Source of the DNA: Pleomorphovibrio marinus
GTDB lineage: Bacteria > Bacteroidota > Bacteroidia > Cytophagales > Cyclobacteriaceae
Length of the DNA: 64,000 bases
Direction: 5' to 3'
NCBI RefSeq assembly: GCF_003347495.1
Contig: NZ_QCXY01000005.1
Coordinates: forward strand, 310,001 to 374,000
The first letter of the stretch is position 1. Every line of letters begins with the position of its first letter. Position numbers and translations under genes: made by a program. The notes under the pieces were generated by a model, which ran no database searches, had not been told where the DNA came from, and saw nothing but the letters and a program-made list of their open reading frames with translations. Shown here piece after piece: positions 36,298-45,943 of the stretch.

Positions 36298-38523
36298 TTA
36301 TAGCAGAACCCTTCCTTCCGTGGCCATATGATACCTATGCTCCCCTGCAATATGCAGAAAGGGTTCAAACTTTCTCAGGTGCCACACATCCTTGTCCCGG
36401 CTAGCCGTTATACTTTTTCCATCCACATTACTGGGTGTCGAAAGCCCAGAAAATTCCAACTCATCGAAGTACACTCCAAAGGGTTGGGGTTCCCCATCAT
36501 TGATATGCCAAGTGCCTAAATTAATTACCAGCCTATCCATATTCAAAGCCAAGAACCCATCCTGACTTCCTTCAAAATCGGATGCAATATGGAGACTGGC
36601 CTTTTGCCAAGTGTCTCCTTTCAGGGGTAAACTAAAATGTTGAAACCTTACTTCCTTGTTATCGCTGAACCTGTCACTCAATCCGCTAAAGACCTTGCCC
36701 ACCCAGTAAGCCATATTTAAAAGTTTATTCCCCTCCCTGAAACCTTCTAGCCAGACATAAGCCCCTGCCCATCCATCAAGGTCAGACTGTGGGTCCAAAG
36801 CATAGGAGATATCCAGGTTTCCAGGATCCCCGGTAAGCTGAACGGCTTGGCAGAGATGATTGATGGATTGGGGTAAGCGGTCTTGGCCGGGAATGGCATA
36901 TCCTCTCTTTCTGGAATAGAGATAAAGCGCTGAATAGCTGTTTGTTCTTGCTACCTTTTTAACCTCCATCTTATTAGAAGGATCCTTATCCTCCTGATAA
37001 ACATAGCGTTTAGCCCAATTTGTTAACCCTTCTTCGAAGGAGCCATTTCGAATGTCAACTCCAGATGGCAGTTTCCATTTAGGCGTAAGCCAAAGGGGGA
37101 ATGCTTGCTCATCAAATTTTGGAAGTTTATTGGGGTATCTGTAAATCTCTTCCGTAACGGTTTTGAAAAATACATCTGCATTTTTACCCTCAAACTCAGC
37201 GACCAATAGGCCCTGCGAGGGCCCACCGTGCCACTCTTCCTCCCCAAAAGCCCTAGGTCTATATCCGGCTGCGGGAAGGTTGATCATTTTCATGCCTTTG
37301 TATTCCACAGCTGTTTTGAAAGAAGCCTTAATGGGAATATGCACATGACCGCTGAAAATGTATTTCACGTTCCCGTGCTTGCTCAGTATATCCAATAAGA
37401 GCCTCTTTACCTGAACGGATTCCGCATAATTTATCAATGGGTCAATGCCAATAGGATGAGCCGGTACATGTTGAAAGAACATGACGGGTTTTTCCCTATT
37501 TGCCTCCAGGTCCTGTTCCAACCAATCAAAATAATGGGGGTGGGTTTCAAAAAAATTATCTCTCAAAGGATCAGGCCAGACCACGAAATGCCAATCCCCA
37601 AGATCAAAACTATACAAAAGGAGCTCTACCCCATTTACCTTTTTTTGGGCCGCAAAATAGTTGTTGAACTCCTCCATATAATACCCAGGCGAGAACTTGG
37701 AGGCATATACCGTTTCATGGTTGCCCACGGCATAAAGCAAAGGGGATTTTATCCGCTGCAAATAGTGGTGCATCGCTTCAAAATGTTCCTTTTCCCCTTG
37801 GTTGTCCACCACATCCCCCAGTACCAGAGTAAAAACGGGTTGAGGGTCTAGCTCGTTTACCCTGTTGATGGAGTCTTCACAAAAGGCATTATGGATTTTC
37901 ATCCGCGTGGGATGTGCGCTGGGCGTTGCTGGGTCACCTCCCTGGGTGTCGGCTAAAACGGCAATGGAAAACTTTCCCTGAGGCACTTTAAGCCCCAAAT
38001 CAGCAGGTGTTACATTTGCTATTTCCCAATCCAGGAGGTAGTTAACGGTAACCTGTACTCCGTCCTGAACAAAGGTCAGCTCATGTTCTTTCAGTAATTC
38101 CGAAAGGCTAAATCCTTCCTCTTTCCCATTTAACGAGAAAGGGAGGCGTGTGGTCTCCGTAGGATTGTGCACCCACCCCACTACTATGGCCGGATAATTT
38201 TTATTCACGAAAGTTTTTATTTCCGCTTCATCCCGCCATTGAGAAATTTTGTTTTCAAAAAAGTAATGCCTGATTTTATGGAAATATTTTCTTGATTTAG
38301 CCAAGGATAAGTTTAGCTCCTGGGGAGCCACTTCCTCTACTGCCCTCAATTCAAAGCGAAGCATAACTTGGCCCTCCTTATTGAGCAATTGCTTAAAATC
38401 GCTAGGCCGGCCATAAGTGTAATCGGAAGGTGGATAGGAAGAAACTGTGGGGAAACCCCCACTTGTCAGAAGTAAACCGGAGCTACCTGAGCCAATTTTT
38501 TTTATAAAGGACCTTCTCTTCAT
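36298..38523 (-). CDS. Secreted calcineurin-like metallophosphoesterase
   Basis: 741 aa. The N-terminus (MKRRSFIKKIGSGSSG) resembles a Tat or Sec signal with a twin-basic start. The metallophosphoesterase core has VLADTQGGD (family motif usually DxH, here DTQ), LGDVVDN, VGNHE, FFQHVPAHP and GHVHIP. So one metal ligand of the first motif may be replaced by Gln. A beta-rich C-terminal domain (about 500-741, DIRNGSFEEGLTNWAK) looks carbohydrate-binding-like. It probably acts on phosphate esters in the envelope. It lies 117 bp after the last eCIS gene on the same strand but is not an expected eCIS component. Confidence 0.85.
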   Translation of the reverse strand: MKRRSFIKKIGSGSSGLLLTSGGFPTVSSYPPSDYTYGRPSDFKQLLNKEGQVMLRFELRAVEEVAPQELNLSLAKSRKYFHKIRHYFFENKISQWRDEAEIKTFVNKNYPAIVVGWVHNPTETTRLPFSLNGKEEGFSLSELLKEHELTFVQDGVQVTVNYLLDWEIANVTPADLGLKVPQGKFSIAVLADTQGGDPATPSAHPTRMKIHNAFCEDSINRVNELDPQPVFTLVLGDVVDNQGEKEHFEAMHHYLQRIKSPLLYAVGNHETVYASKFSPGYYMEEFNNYFAAQKKVNGVELLLYSFDLGDWHFVVWPDPLRDNFFETHPHYFDWLEQDLEANREKPVMFFQHVPAHPIGIDPLINYAESVQVKRLLLDILSKHGNVKYIFSGHVHIPIKASFKTAVEYKGMKMINLPAAGYRPRAFGEEEWHGGPSQGLLVAEFEGKNADVFFKTVTEEIYRYPNKLPKFDEQAFPLWLTPKWKLPSGVDIRNGSFEEGLTNWAKRYVYQEDKDPSNKMEVKKVARTNSYSALYLYSRKRGYAIPGQDRLPQSINHLCQAVQLTGDPGNLDISYALDPQSDLDGWAGAYVWLEGFREGNKLLNMAYWVGKVFSGLSDRFSDNKEVRFQHFSLPLKGDTWQKASLHIASDFEGSQDGFLALNMDRLVINLGTWHINDGEPQPFGVYFDELEFSGLSTPSNVDGKSITASRDKDVWHLRKFEPFLHIAGEHRYHMATEGRVLL

Positions 38524-38640
38524 TATTTTGGGTTAGGGGAAAAAAACTTTGTTTTTACAAACAAATTCTAAAATCAACCTGGTTTAATTCAGGTGAATCA
38601 AATATACTTTTGAAAAAGGGTTGATCAAAATAAAGTTGAA

Positions 38641-39945
38641 TTAATACATTTTCCCCTCTTTGGCTAGCTCATTTTTAATGGATTGGATAAGTAAGGCCTT
38701 TTTGATGCATTTTTCCTTCTTCACCATGGATTTTAGACCTACTTGGTGTATGATGTTTACAATGTTGGCACCAGTCAATGGATACCGCCTTGCCAGTTCC
38801 TCCAGGTGGATGGATTCCTCCAATGGAACATTAACGGGCAGATTTTTTTCCCAAAGCAAACGCCTTTCTTGGATATCTGGAAAATCGAAATACACAATAG
38901 ACTGAAACCTACGGGTAAAAGCCACGTCAATGTTGGATTTGAAATTGGAGGCGAGGATTACAAGGCCTGGATGGCCCTCTACCCGTTGAAGAAGGTAAGA
39001 AACCTCTTGGTTGGCATATTTATCATGGGCATCTCTCACACTAGTTCGTTTTCCAAAAAGCGCATCCGCTTCATCAAAAAACAGGATCCAATCCTTATGG
39101 GCAGCTTTGTCAAAAAGTTGGGACAGGTTTTTTTCGGTTTCACCAATATATTTCGAGACCACTAGTGACAAATCCACCCTAAACACATCTCTCTCCGCAT
39201 ATTTGCCCAGCAAGCTGGCTGTTAAAGTCTTACCAGTTCCAGGAGGGCCAGAAAACATCACCCTATAACCCGGTTTGATTTTTTTTCCCAATTCCCATTC
39301 TTTCATTAGCTGTTCATTGTGCGTTAGCCAATCCTGGATCTCCTGGATTTGTTCCATCGTCTTTTTCGGCAAAACCAGATCCTCCCAGTCCAATTCAGTT
39401 TCTATCAACTGAGCAGGAAAGCGGGTACTAAGTTTAGGTTTGCTTACCTTCCCTAATAACATTTTCTCGGCAAATTCCTCTGCTACCATTAGGGGACCGG
39501 CATAAAAAGGTTCTACCCTTTGCGTCTCCCCGATTTCTAGAATTCCCTGACATAGTAGTACAGACTCCATCATGACCTTAAGGTACTTATTCCTAGCCAC
39601 TGGATCTTCACCCCCAAGAAGGTAAAGAAAAGTCTCTCCGGTGGGGATAATTCCCCTATGGTGATTGCTTTTGATCCCTCCGAATGCCGGAAAATCACCA
39701 CCGGAGGATAGGTATTTTGCAATTTCGGAATGCAAGAACCCTGGCTTTATATAAGGGGTAAGGGAAAGGCATAGCAATACCAATTCAGGTTTGCTCAGAT
39801 CCTGCTCACTTAACCATTTCCCTATTGGTTCCTGAAGGTTCCACCTGATGGTTGCTTGGGGTTTTTGCAAAGTCGCGGTTTTTCCAAATTCAAAATCCAA
39901 TCTTGATTTTAATACTTCCTGCAAAAACTGAATGATTTCATCCAT
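38641..39945 (-). CDS. eCIS AAA+ ATPase (Afp15-like)
   Basis: 434 aa. N-terminal region of about 220 residues specific to eCIS ATPases, then a AAA+ domain with Walker A GPPGTGKT (233-240), Walker B ILFFDEAD (287-294), a conserved GET/sensor region (SKYIGETEKNL) and arginine finger candidates (FTRRFQS). Afp15/PVC15 are AAA+ ATPases encoded in most eCIS clusters and thought to help assembly or cargo loading, not contraction. This is the last gene of the operon. It follows the TPR gene after 5 bp. Confidence 0.92.
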   Translation of the reverse strand: MDEIIQFLQEVLKSRLDFEFGKTATLQKPQATIRWNLQEPIGKWLSEQDLSKPELVLLCLSLTPYIKPGFLHSEIAKYLSSGGDFPAFGGIKSNHHRGIIPTGETFLYLLGGEDPVARNKYLKVMMESVLLCQGILEIGETQRVEPFYAGPLMVAEEFAEKMLLGKVSKPKLSTRFPAQLIETELDWEDLVLPKKTMEQIQEIQDWLTHNEQLMKEWELGKKIKPGYRVMFSGPPGTGKTLTASLLGKYAERDVFRVDLSLVVSKYIGETEKNLSQLFDKAAHKDWILFFDEADALFGKRTSVRDAHDKYANQEVSYLLQRVEGHPGLVILASNFKSNIDVAFTRRFQSIVYFDFPDIQERRLLWEKNLPVNVPLEESIHLEELARRYPLTGANIVNIIHQVGLKSMVKKEKCIKKALLIQSIKNELAKEGKMY

Positions 39946-39950
39946 CTGGA

Positions 39951-40817
39951 TTATTTCTTATTGATAATGAGTTCATGATATTTTTTTGCCTTTTCATTCT
40001 CTGGCTCAATTTCCAGCACCTGTTCTAGATGCTTTCTAGCTTCCTCATGTTTTTCCATACTTGCCAGTACAAGTGCCAAGTCGGTTCTCCAAATTGTGTT
40101 TTTAGGAGATTGAATTACTGCCTTTTCTAAACATTGAAGCGCAGGGGAATATTCATTTTTGGCCAAAAAAATGAGCCCCATCTGGTGAAGATTATCCCCA
40201 TTTACAGGGTCAAGCTTTAGGGCGGATGCTAAAGCCTGCTCAGCTAAACCGAAATTTTGCAGAAAAAACTCACATCTGCCTATGGTCAACCAAATAGCAC
40301 TATCCGGGTTTTCCTCTACAAGAGGATACAATACAATCAAGGCTTTATTATAGTGCTTTTGCCTGTAGAAAAAATTGGCTAATTCCCATCTGTTTTTTGG
40401 GCTCCTAACCCTCTCATTTAATTCCTGAATATAATGTTTGGCTTCCTCCACCTCTCCCCTGTGTTCTGCTAATTTAGCCAATGATAACAGCGCCTTTTCA
40501 TCTTGGGGAAGTAATTCCAAAGCAGCTAAATAGGCATTTTTGGCCAAATCAAATTTTCCAGCCATGGCATGTGCATTGCCCATATTCACCAGATAAGTGG
40601 GTGAGGCTTTGTTTTGGTTTGCCCTTTCATACAACTCTGCCGCTTGCTTATAGGCTCCTTTTTGGTGTGCCAACATTCCCATGTTATTGAGCAGGGTGGG
40701 GTTATCTGGAGTAAGCTCGAAAGCCTTTTGAAAACATTTCTCAGCATCTGCCCATTTGCCTTCTATAAAATAGGTAGCTCCCTTATTGTTCCATTTATCA
40801 GCTTGTTTATTCTTCAT
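39951..40817 (-). CDS. TPR protein of the eCIS operon
   Basis: 288 aa made of about eight tetratricopeptide repeats (ADKWNNKGATYFIEGKWADA, PTLLNNMGMLAHQKGAYKQA, AKNAYLAALELLPQDEK, ALQCLEKAVIQSPKNTIW). No signal peptide. TPR proteins mediate protein contacts. Its place between the DUF4157 protein (its start codon shares the stop region, 1-nt overlap) and the AAA+ ATPase suggests an adaptor for cargo or assembly. It is not part of the core Afp set, so its role is inferred. Confidence 0.85.
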   Translation of the reverse strand: MKNKQADKWNNKGATYFIEGKWADAEKCFQKAFELTPDNPTLLNNMGMLAHQKGAYKQAAELYERANQNKASPTYLVNMGNAHAMAGKFDLAKNAYLAALELLPQDEKALLSLAKLAEHRGEVEEAKHYIQELNERVRSPKNRWELANFFYRQKHYNKALIVLYPLVEENPDSAIWLTIGRCEFFLQNFGLAEQALASALKLDPVNGDNLHQMGLIFLAKNEYSPALQCLEKAVIQSPKNTIWRTDLALVLASMEKHEEARKHLEQVLEIEPENEKAKKYHELIINKK

Positions 40818-43800
40818 CAGTCAAATAGATCATTTTTAATATCCCTAGCCAAACCTACAGCGGTATTGACCACATCTATATCCGGATAAACTACTTCCAA
40901 ATCATCTAATGACATATCGAATGGTTGTCCCTCTTGGTAATGGATGGGAAAAATTATGCCAAACTGTAGATTAGGCCCCCAGTTAAATGAGGCCAAGTTG
41001 TGCCTCCAAGTTTCCGAAATGGATAAAAAACCCACGCCTAGAGAAGCTCTTGCAAAGGCATTGATGTCGAATGTAAATACAGGGTTGACCATTATTCTGC
41101 CCGATGCATCCAAAGTAATGCCCGTTTCAGGAGTCCAGTCCACATCCACAGAAGCGGCCGCTTCTCCCTCCAGGCCTAAGGTGCCTGCAAGTTCTATACC
41201 TCCAGAAAGGCTGGCAACCCCCACACTGACCCCTAATCCCAAGTCACCACGCAATGTCAAGCCCGCATCTGCCGGTATTGCAAATTCTCCATGACCTGAT
41301 AGCGTGGTCTCCTCTTCATGATCTGGATTATAGACGATCTCCGCAGAAAGGTTTCTTAGCTGACCGGGGCCAAAACCTGCTGTAAAATCTAAGCCTCCCC
41401 CAATTTGTGCTACCAAACCTATGCTCCTTGGTCCTAAAGGAATAGCAAACAGGGGGATTTCGATTGTGGGTGCACGAAAAAGGTTTCTGTTGTACTCTCT
41501 TCGCGGAAAAACCTCAAAGGTATCCGTACTCAGTCTAGCAGTTACCTCCATTTCTCCATTGGGCATAAACTTCACACCTGCAGTGGCAGTAAGCCAAGGG
41601 GTAAGCCTAAGGGTAAGCGTACCACCTCCATAAAAGTTGAATTCCTCTTGGGGTGGTCCGGATGGCAAACCCTCATCACCAATTTCCCTGTTACTGGCCC
41701 CTACCTCCAAAGTCCCTGATAGCATCCCCCTTTGGTAGGCTGCACTTCCCGTTACCGTTATGGCCCCATTTTCATAGCTGATGGAAAGCGTGGAACTGAT
41801 GCCGGGAATATCCGGCTGGGCAGTTCCTGACACCATTAAATTATATCCTTCCTCATCCCCTTCTTTGCTGATCCTGGCCGAAACGTTTCCACTCCTAATC
41901 CCAGGTATATCTGAACTGAGCTCAAAATCCCCTGCTATTGAAAATCCCTCGGCATTATAGACTACAGCCATGGTACCTCTTTCTACTCCCGGAACATCCA
42001 ATTCAGCGGTTCCGTCAGCAGTTAACGTGCCTTCACTGTATGTGGCCGTTATTGTGGCTGTTTTAACCCCTGGAACTTTTCCTTCAGGAATACCTATGGT
42101 ACCCCCGATAGTCCAAACCTCATCCTTATAACTCACCTCAATCTGAGCTGGGTCAAAGAGTGTGGAATCAAAGTTAAAGGCACCCTCCAATTCAAAGCCT
42201 CCCGATGTGGAAGCAGAAGCCCCTATATGGCCCTCTCCTACCCGGTCTATACCAAAATCAACCCTGCCCTCAACGCCGAGTCCTTCTGTACCTGCAAATA
42301 CAGTAAGGGAAGAATCCATTATTTCAAAAGGCGGGGGTACTTGAAACTCCCCGGTTGAAAATGTTTTGGAAATCCTTACAACATCCCCATCAATCAACAG
42401 GTCAATCTCAACGTCGTTTATCACTGGCAAGGTAGCCCTAATGACACCTACAGCATAAATACCGTTCTCTGGGACAAAATCCACCACTGAAAAGGAAATA
42501 GGGGAAAAATACTTGGCTATCAGTTTGTTGGCCTCTGACCTTAAACTTGTGCTGGAAACCACCCCTCCGTAGTCAACTATGGGGCTGCTGGACAATTCCA
42601 TGGTCAAATCCTCTTGATTGACAAAATTATTCCCTTCAAAGGCTGTCCCGGAGATGCTCCCTCCTTGTCCATGTTGGTAATTAATGGATTTTAGTTCGAA
42701 GTTTTTTCCTATCACCGGCCCCCCACTCATATTCGAAAGGTCAGACTTACTCGTCATTTCCGGCTCCCATGGAATCCTTCTAGATACTCCGCCCATATTG
42801 TTAAAGAAAATGACGATCTCATTGGGACTACCCCTCAATGCCTGTAGTTCGTCACTGCCCAAGGGCTCGAGACCCTTCACTCCCTCTCCTGCCAGGGCAT
42901 CATCCACAGTTAAGGTTTTTGGATCAAACCCCATTGGGTCATTGCTCACCTGCTGTACCTCCACCCTATACTGATCTCCTCTTGCCTCTTCAAAGCTGGG
43001 GACATTTCCGGTAAAGGTGGTGGATTGCCTAGCTCCAGTGAGTACTTTCTTTATTTCGCTATCCTTGTTTGTCTTGATCAGGCGACCAGAATCCACATTG
43101 GATTTTTCATCCAACAGCCAGTAGTTTGCAATTTCATCTTCTCCGCCAAGCTGGATTTCATTTTTATGATCCACATGGTAAAACTGAAAAGTTCCCTCTT
43201 CATTCCAAAAAGGCCTAAAAATCCGGTTTTTTAGTTCTGTTTCGGTACCAATTAGGTTATAGGCTGCCGATTTGAGTTTGAGATAATACCTGGGCTCCTG
43301 TGCCCCTGCCACCTCGGCAGGAATCTGTTGTTCAAAGAGTTCTTGAAGCTTTTCTGTAATTCCTGTTTCATTTTCCCTTAAGTGCCGATCCCATTTATTC
43401 CGCTGGTCTGTATCTCGTTCCGATCTCGGGGGCAATCTAAAAGGGACAGATGGGTGGTAACTAGCATCCTTTTTAAATCCGGGTAACTTCAAATCATTGA
43501 TTTTTATCAGCTTACTCCCTGCCCTTAGATCCAATTCACCATCGTCGGACTCAAAGTGTAAAGGATCCTGTTGATTGTCTCCACCCCCAGCATCCTCATC
43601 TTCTTTTTGTACTTTTTTACTAAGCCCTCGGGATTGCTGTACGGTGTGGGTAAGTTCATGGGCAAGCAGATGTTTTCCAGAACTGGTTTGTGGATTAAAT
43701 TTTCCCTTATTAAAAAATATATCTTGCCCATGGGTAAAGGCCTGGGCACCAATTTGGCTGCTCATTTGACCCGCTTTCTCATCGGTATGCAGGCGAACTC

Positions 43801-44305
43801 CCCCAAAGTCTCTTCCAAATCCAGCTTCCATGGAGGACTTAACAGGTTCAGGAACTGGGGATCCCTTACCCTTTGCATCTTGAATTCCTGACTCTACATG
43901 ACTGGGTACAGCTCCTCCTTCTGAAGCTTTGGTTTGGATCCTCTCGGCTTCTTCTTCCTGCATTTGCACCTCTTCATCCTCAAGCATCTGAATTTTCTCC
44001 TCATCTGCCATCAGAGGTTCCTCTTCCTTGAGCATGACCCCTTTTTCCTGAACCATGTCATCTTGTTCTGGCTCAGGGGACTGTTGCAGCGTCTGTTCGT
44101 CCTCAGTTTCGGACAATTGGACTTCCTTCTCAGGTTCATCCATTTTTTGGATGACTTGGTCGGCCATATGGTCTGCTTCCTGCTCAAAGGAATCCCCTGG
44201 CTGGTTGGTTTCCAGTTTGGCCTGTGGGAAAAATGGCGTATTGGATTCCGCCCTTTTAAAATAAGTGCTAGAATTCTTTTTCCCTTTTGTAGGTTTTTTA
44301 AACAT
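40817..44305 (-). CDS. DUF4157 (eCIS core) multidomain protein, cargo candidate
   Basis: 1162 aa, no signal peptide. N-terminal part: an acidic Gln/Glu-rich linker with IQM/VQM words (about 55-128). The eCIS core (DUF4157) domain follows at about 148-225 with GFGRDFGGVRLHTD and zinc-peptidase-like HELTH (216-220). Then comes a segment with YHVDHKNEIQLGG ... ANYWLL (375-398), HNH-nuclease-like in layout. From about 740 to 870 there are several roughly 38-residue beta repeats with PGxxxxxxxxxY (VPGVKTATITATY, VPGVERGTMAVVY, IPGIRSGNVSARI). A Gly-rich C-terminal region (about 960-1120) follows. DUF4157 proteins are the most frequent eCIS-linked cargo and cargo-adaptor family. It lies between the tape measure and the TPR gene. 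Cargo role is inferred. Confidence 0.85.
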   Translation of the reverse strand: MFKKPTKGKKNSSTYFKRAESNTPFFPQAKLETNQPGDSFEQEADHMADQVIQKMDEPEKEVQLSETEDEQTLQQSPEPEQDDMVQEKGVMLKEEEPLMADEEKIQMLEDEEVQMQEEEAERIQTKASEGGAVPSHVESGIQDAKGKGSPVPEPVKSSMEAGFGRDFGGVRLHTDEKAGQMSSQIGAQAFTHGQDIFFNKGKFNPQTSSGKHLLAHELTHTVQQSRGLSKKVQKEDEDAGGGDNQQDPLHFESDDGELDLRAGSKLIKINDLKLPGFKKDASYHPSVPFRLPPRSERDTDQRNKWDRHLRENETGITEKLQELFEQQIPAEVAGAQEPRYYLKLKSAAYNLIGTETELKNRIFRPFWNEEGTFQFYHVDHKNEIQLGGEDEIANYWLLDEKSNVDSGRLIKTNKDSEIKKVLTGARQSTTFTGNVPSFEEARGDQYRVEVQQVSNDPMGFDPKTLTVDDALAGEGVKGLEPLGSDELQALRGSPNEIVIFFNNMGGVSRRIPWEPEMTSKSDLSNMSGGPVIGKNFELKSINYQHGQGGSISGTAFEGNNFVNQEDLTMELSSSPIVDYGGVVSSTSLRSEANKLIAKYFSPISFSVVDFVPENGIYAVGVIRATLPVINDVEIDLLIDGDVVRISKTFSTGEFQVPPPFEIMDSSLTVFAGTEGLGVEGRVDFGIDRVGEGHIGASASTSGGFELEGAFNFDSTLFDPAQIEVSYKDEVWTIGGTIGIPEGKVPGVKTATITATYSEGTLTADGTAELDVPGVERGTMAVVYNAEGFSIAGDFELSSDIPGIRSGNVSARISKEGDEEGYNLMVSGTAQPDIPGISSTLSISYENGAITVTGSAAYQRGMLSGTLEVGASNREIGDEGLPSGPPQEEFNFYGGGTLTLRLTPWLTATAGVKFMPNGEMEVTARLSTDTFEVFPRREYNRNLFRAPTIEIPLFAIPLGPRSIGLVAQIGGGLDFTAGFGPGQLRNLSAEIVYNPDHEEETTLSGHGEFAIPADAGLTLRGDLGLGVSVGVASLSGGIELAGTLGLEGEAAASVDVDWTPETGITLDASGRIMVNPVFTFDINAFARASLGVGFLSISETWRHNLASFNWGPNLQFGIIFPIHYQEGQPFDMSLDDLEVVYPDIDVVNTAVGLARDIKNDLFD

Positions 44306-44320
44306 AGTTTTAGGTTTTCA

Positions 44321-45943
44321 TTACCAGTTCACTACGATAAGCTCTTTTTTCCAAGGAAGTTTTACCATCCCCAGTCCCCAATCAAGCCCCTTCAACAGGA
44401 TATCTTGTGCCTTTCTTTCCATATGAAGAGTAACTGCATTTTCACCATATTCCAATTTCCCAGAACGCTGTAAGAATTCTAACCGAATGGTGTCAATAGT
44501 TGTGCTTTTGATATTTTTCCAATGCCCGAGCAGACCTTCTAATAGGCGATCCGATTTTGCTTTATCTTCTTCACTGACCTTAAATCCCGGGGAAATCGGC
44601 TTTTCTAGAGGTACCCCGCATAAAAATTTCTCAAAACCCAATTCAAATTCCCATGGCTCTTCAGCCATTGTGGCAACATAATATAAGAGATGAACCCCTT
44701 TTTCCTGATTGATCCATACCTTATCCTTTTGATTCCAAATTTTACAGTCCTCAAAAAATGAAGGTAGAAAGGGATATAAAATAATCAATCCTGCCCTAGA
44801 TAGGTACTTTGCCTCCATTTTCTCCTCAAGAACCTCTTGATCTGCTTGGATTTCTTCCTCTTTTTTTACTGAATCCCATTTTTTTATCCACTCGGTGTTT
44901 TGCTTAGGCTTTTTAAGGTTGTGACTTATATTATGCTTAAAGGTTAATTTTCTGCCTTTATGAGATAATCCCCATACTTGCCTTTTAAATTCAGCTACAG
45001 AAAAAGACGACTGCTGCCAAATTTGGGAATGCTGGGCCAGCTTTTTTTCAAGCATTTGAATAAATTCCCATGAGGAATGACTTTCTAAGGACTTATCATC
45101 CAAATCAGAAAAAGACCCGACATCAACCTGGATATCTACTTGTTTGGCCAATCCTGCCCATACAGCTTTACACCATGCCACAATTATGCGCTGTGCTGAG
45201 TGGGAGAGTTGAAAAAAACGCTCTGAAAATTCTAGTTTTTGAGGTTTAGACAACTGGAAAAGGGTCAAAAAAAGAAGAAAAATATCCGGTTCCCTATAGT
45301 GAAGAGAAAGACGGAGTCGAACATTATACCCCTTTAAGGCTTCCCACACTGGTTTTTGAAATTTGGTATGTTCAAGGTGCCGAAGCAGGTTTTCCATTCT
45401 CCATTCCTGTTTCAAAAACTCAACTTCTGCTATCCACCAAGGAAGCAAACCTGTTTTAAGAAAGGTTAACCATGTTTGAACCAAATGTTCAGGTTTAGTT
45501 AAGAAATATTCTTCTTCTGACTTGTCCAATGAAAGCCTATTGTTTTTAGCAACTTCCCTACTTTTTGATTTTTTACCGGCACCTGCCATAAATCCTCCAG
45601 GGTCAGGACTGTCCAAATCTACAGATCTAATCGTTTCCTTAAAGGTCTCCTTAAGTAAAGACAGAAATTCCCCCTTTATTTGATCCAAAGAACTTGGGTT
45701 TTGACTAAGTAATCGAGCATTTTCTTTTTTTAATGACAATTCTAGGGTGAGGTTATCCAACCTGAGGTGATTACCCCCCAAAGTATTTTTCTCAAGCTGG
45801 GCAAAATACCCTTCCAACCAAATCAATAGGTTTTCTCGCAAAAAATCAGTCAGGTTTTCTTGAATTTTTTCTCCAGTATTTTTCGAATTGGTGAAAACCT
45901 CGACGGTAAGCTTATTTATGATATGTTTTTGACTTGATTTCAA
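44321..45943 (-). CDS. eCIS tape measure protein (CIS_TMP, Afp14-like)
   Basis: 540 aa. The N-terminus (HIINKLTVEVFTNSKNTG ... RLDNLTLELSL) matches the contractile injection system tape measure family signature, in which a helical, leucine-rich N-terminal region precedes a hydrophilic body. The later part is helix-rich with Trp/Leu. In eCIS this protein sets tube length. It lies 378 bp after the 872-aa gene, separated by a structured spacer, and 15 bp before the DUF4157 gene. Confidence 0.85.
   Translation of the reverse strand: MKSSQKHIINKLTVEVFTNSKNTGEKIQENLTDFLRENLLIWLEGYFAQLEKNTLGGNHLRLDNLTLELSLKKENARLLSQNPSSLDQIKGEFLSLLKETFKETIRSVDLDSPDPGGFMAGAGKKSKSREVAKNNRLSLDKSEEEYFLTKPEHLVQTWLTFLKTGLLPWWIAEVEFLKQEWRMENLLRHLEHTKFQKPVWEALKGYNVRLRLSLHYREPDIFLLFLTLFQLSKPQKLEFSERFFQLSHSAQRIIVAWCKAVWAGLAKQVDIQVDVGSFSDLDDKSLESHSSWEFIQMLEKKLAQHSQIWQQSSFSVAEFKRQVWGLSHKGRKLTFKHNISHNLKKPKQNTEWIKKWDSVKKEEEIQADQEVLEEKMEAKYLSRAGLIILYPFLPSFFEDCKIWNQKDKVWINQEKGVHLLYYVATMAEEPWEFELGFEKFLCGVPLEKPISPGFKVSEEDKAKSDRLLEGLLGHWKNIKSTTIDTIRLEFLQRSGKLEYGENAVTLHMERKAQDILLKGLDWGLGMVKLPWKKELIVVNW

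Noticed and set aside
36298-38523. Metallophosphoesterase as an eCIS effector or component
   Set aside because: It has its own export signal and a 117-bp gap from the ATPase gene; eCIS cargo is loaded in the cytoplasm and lacks such signals.
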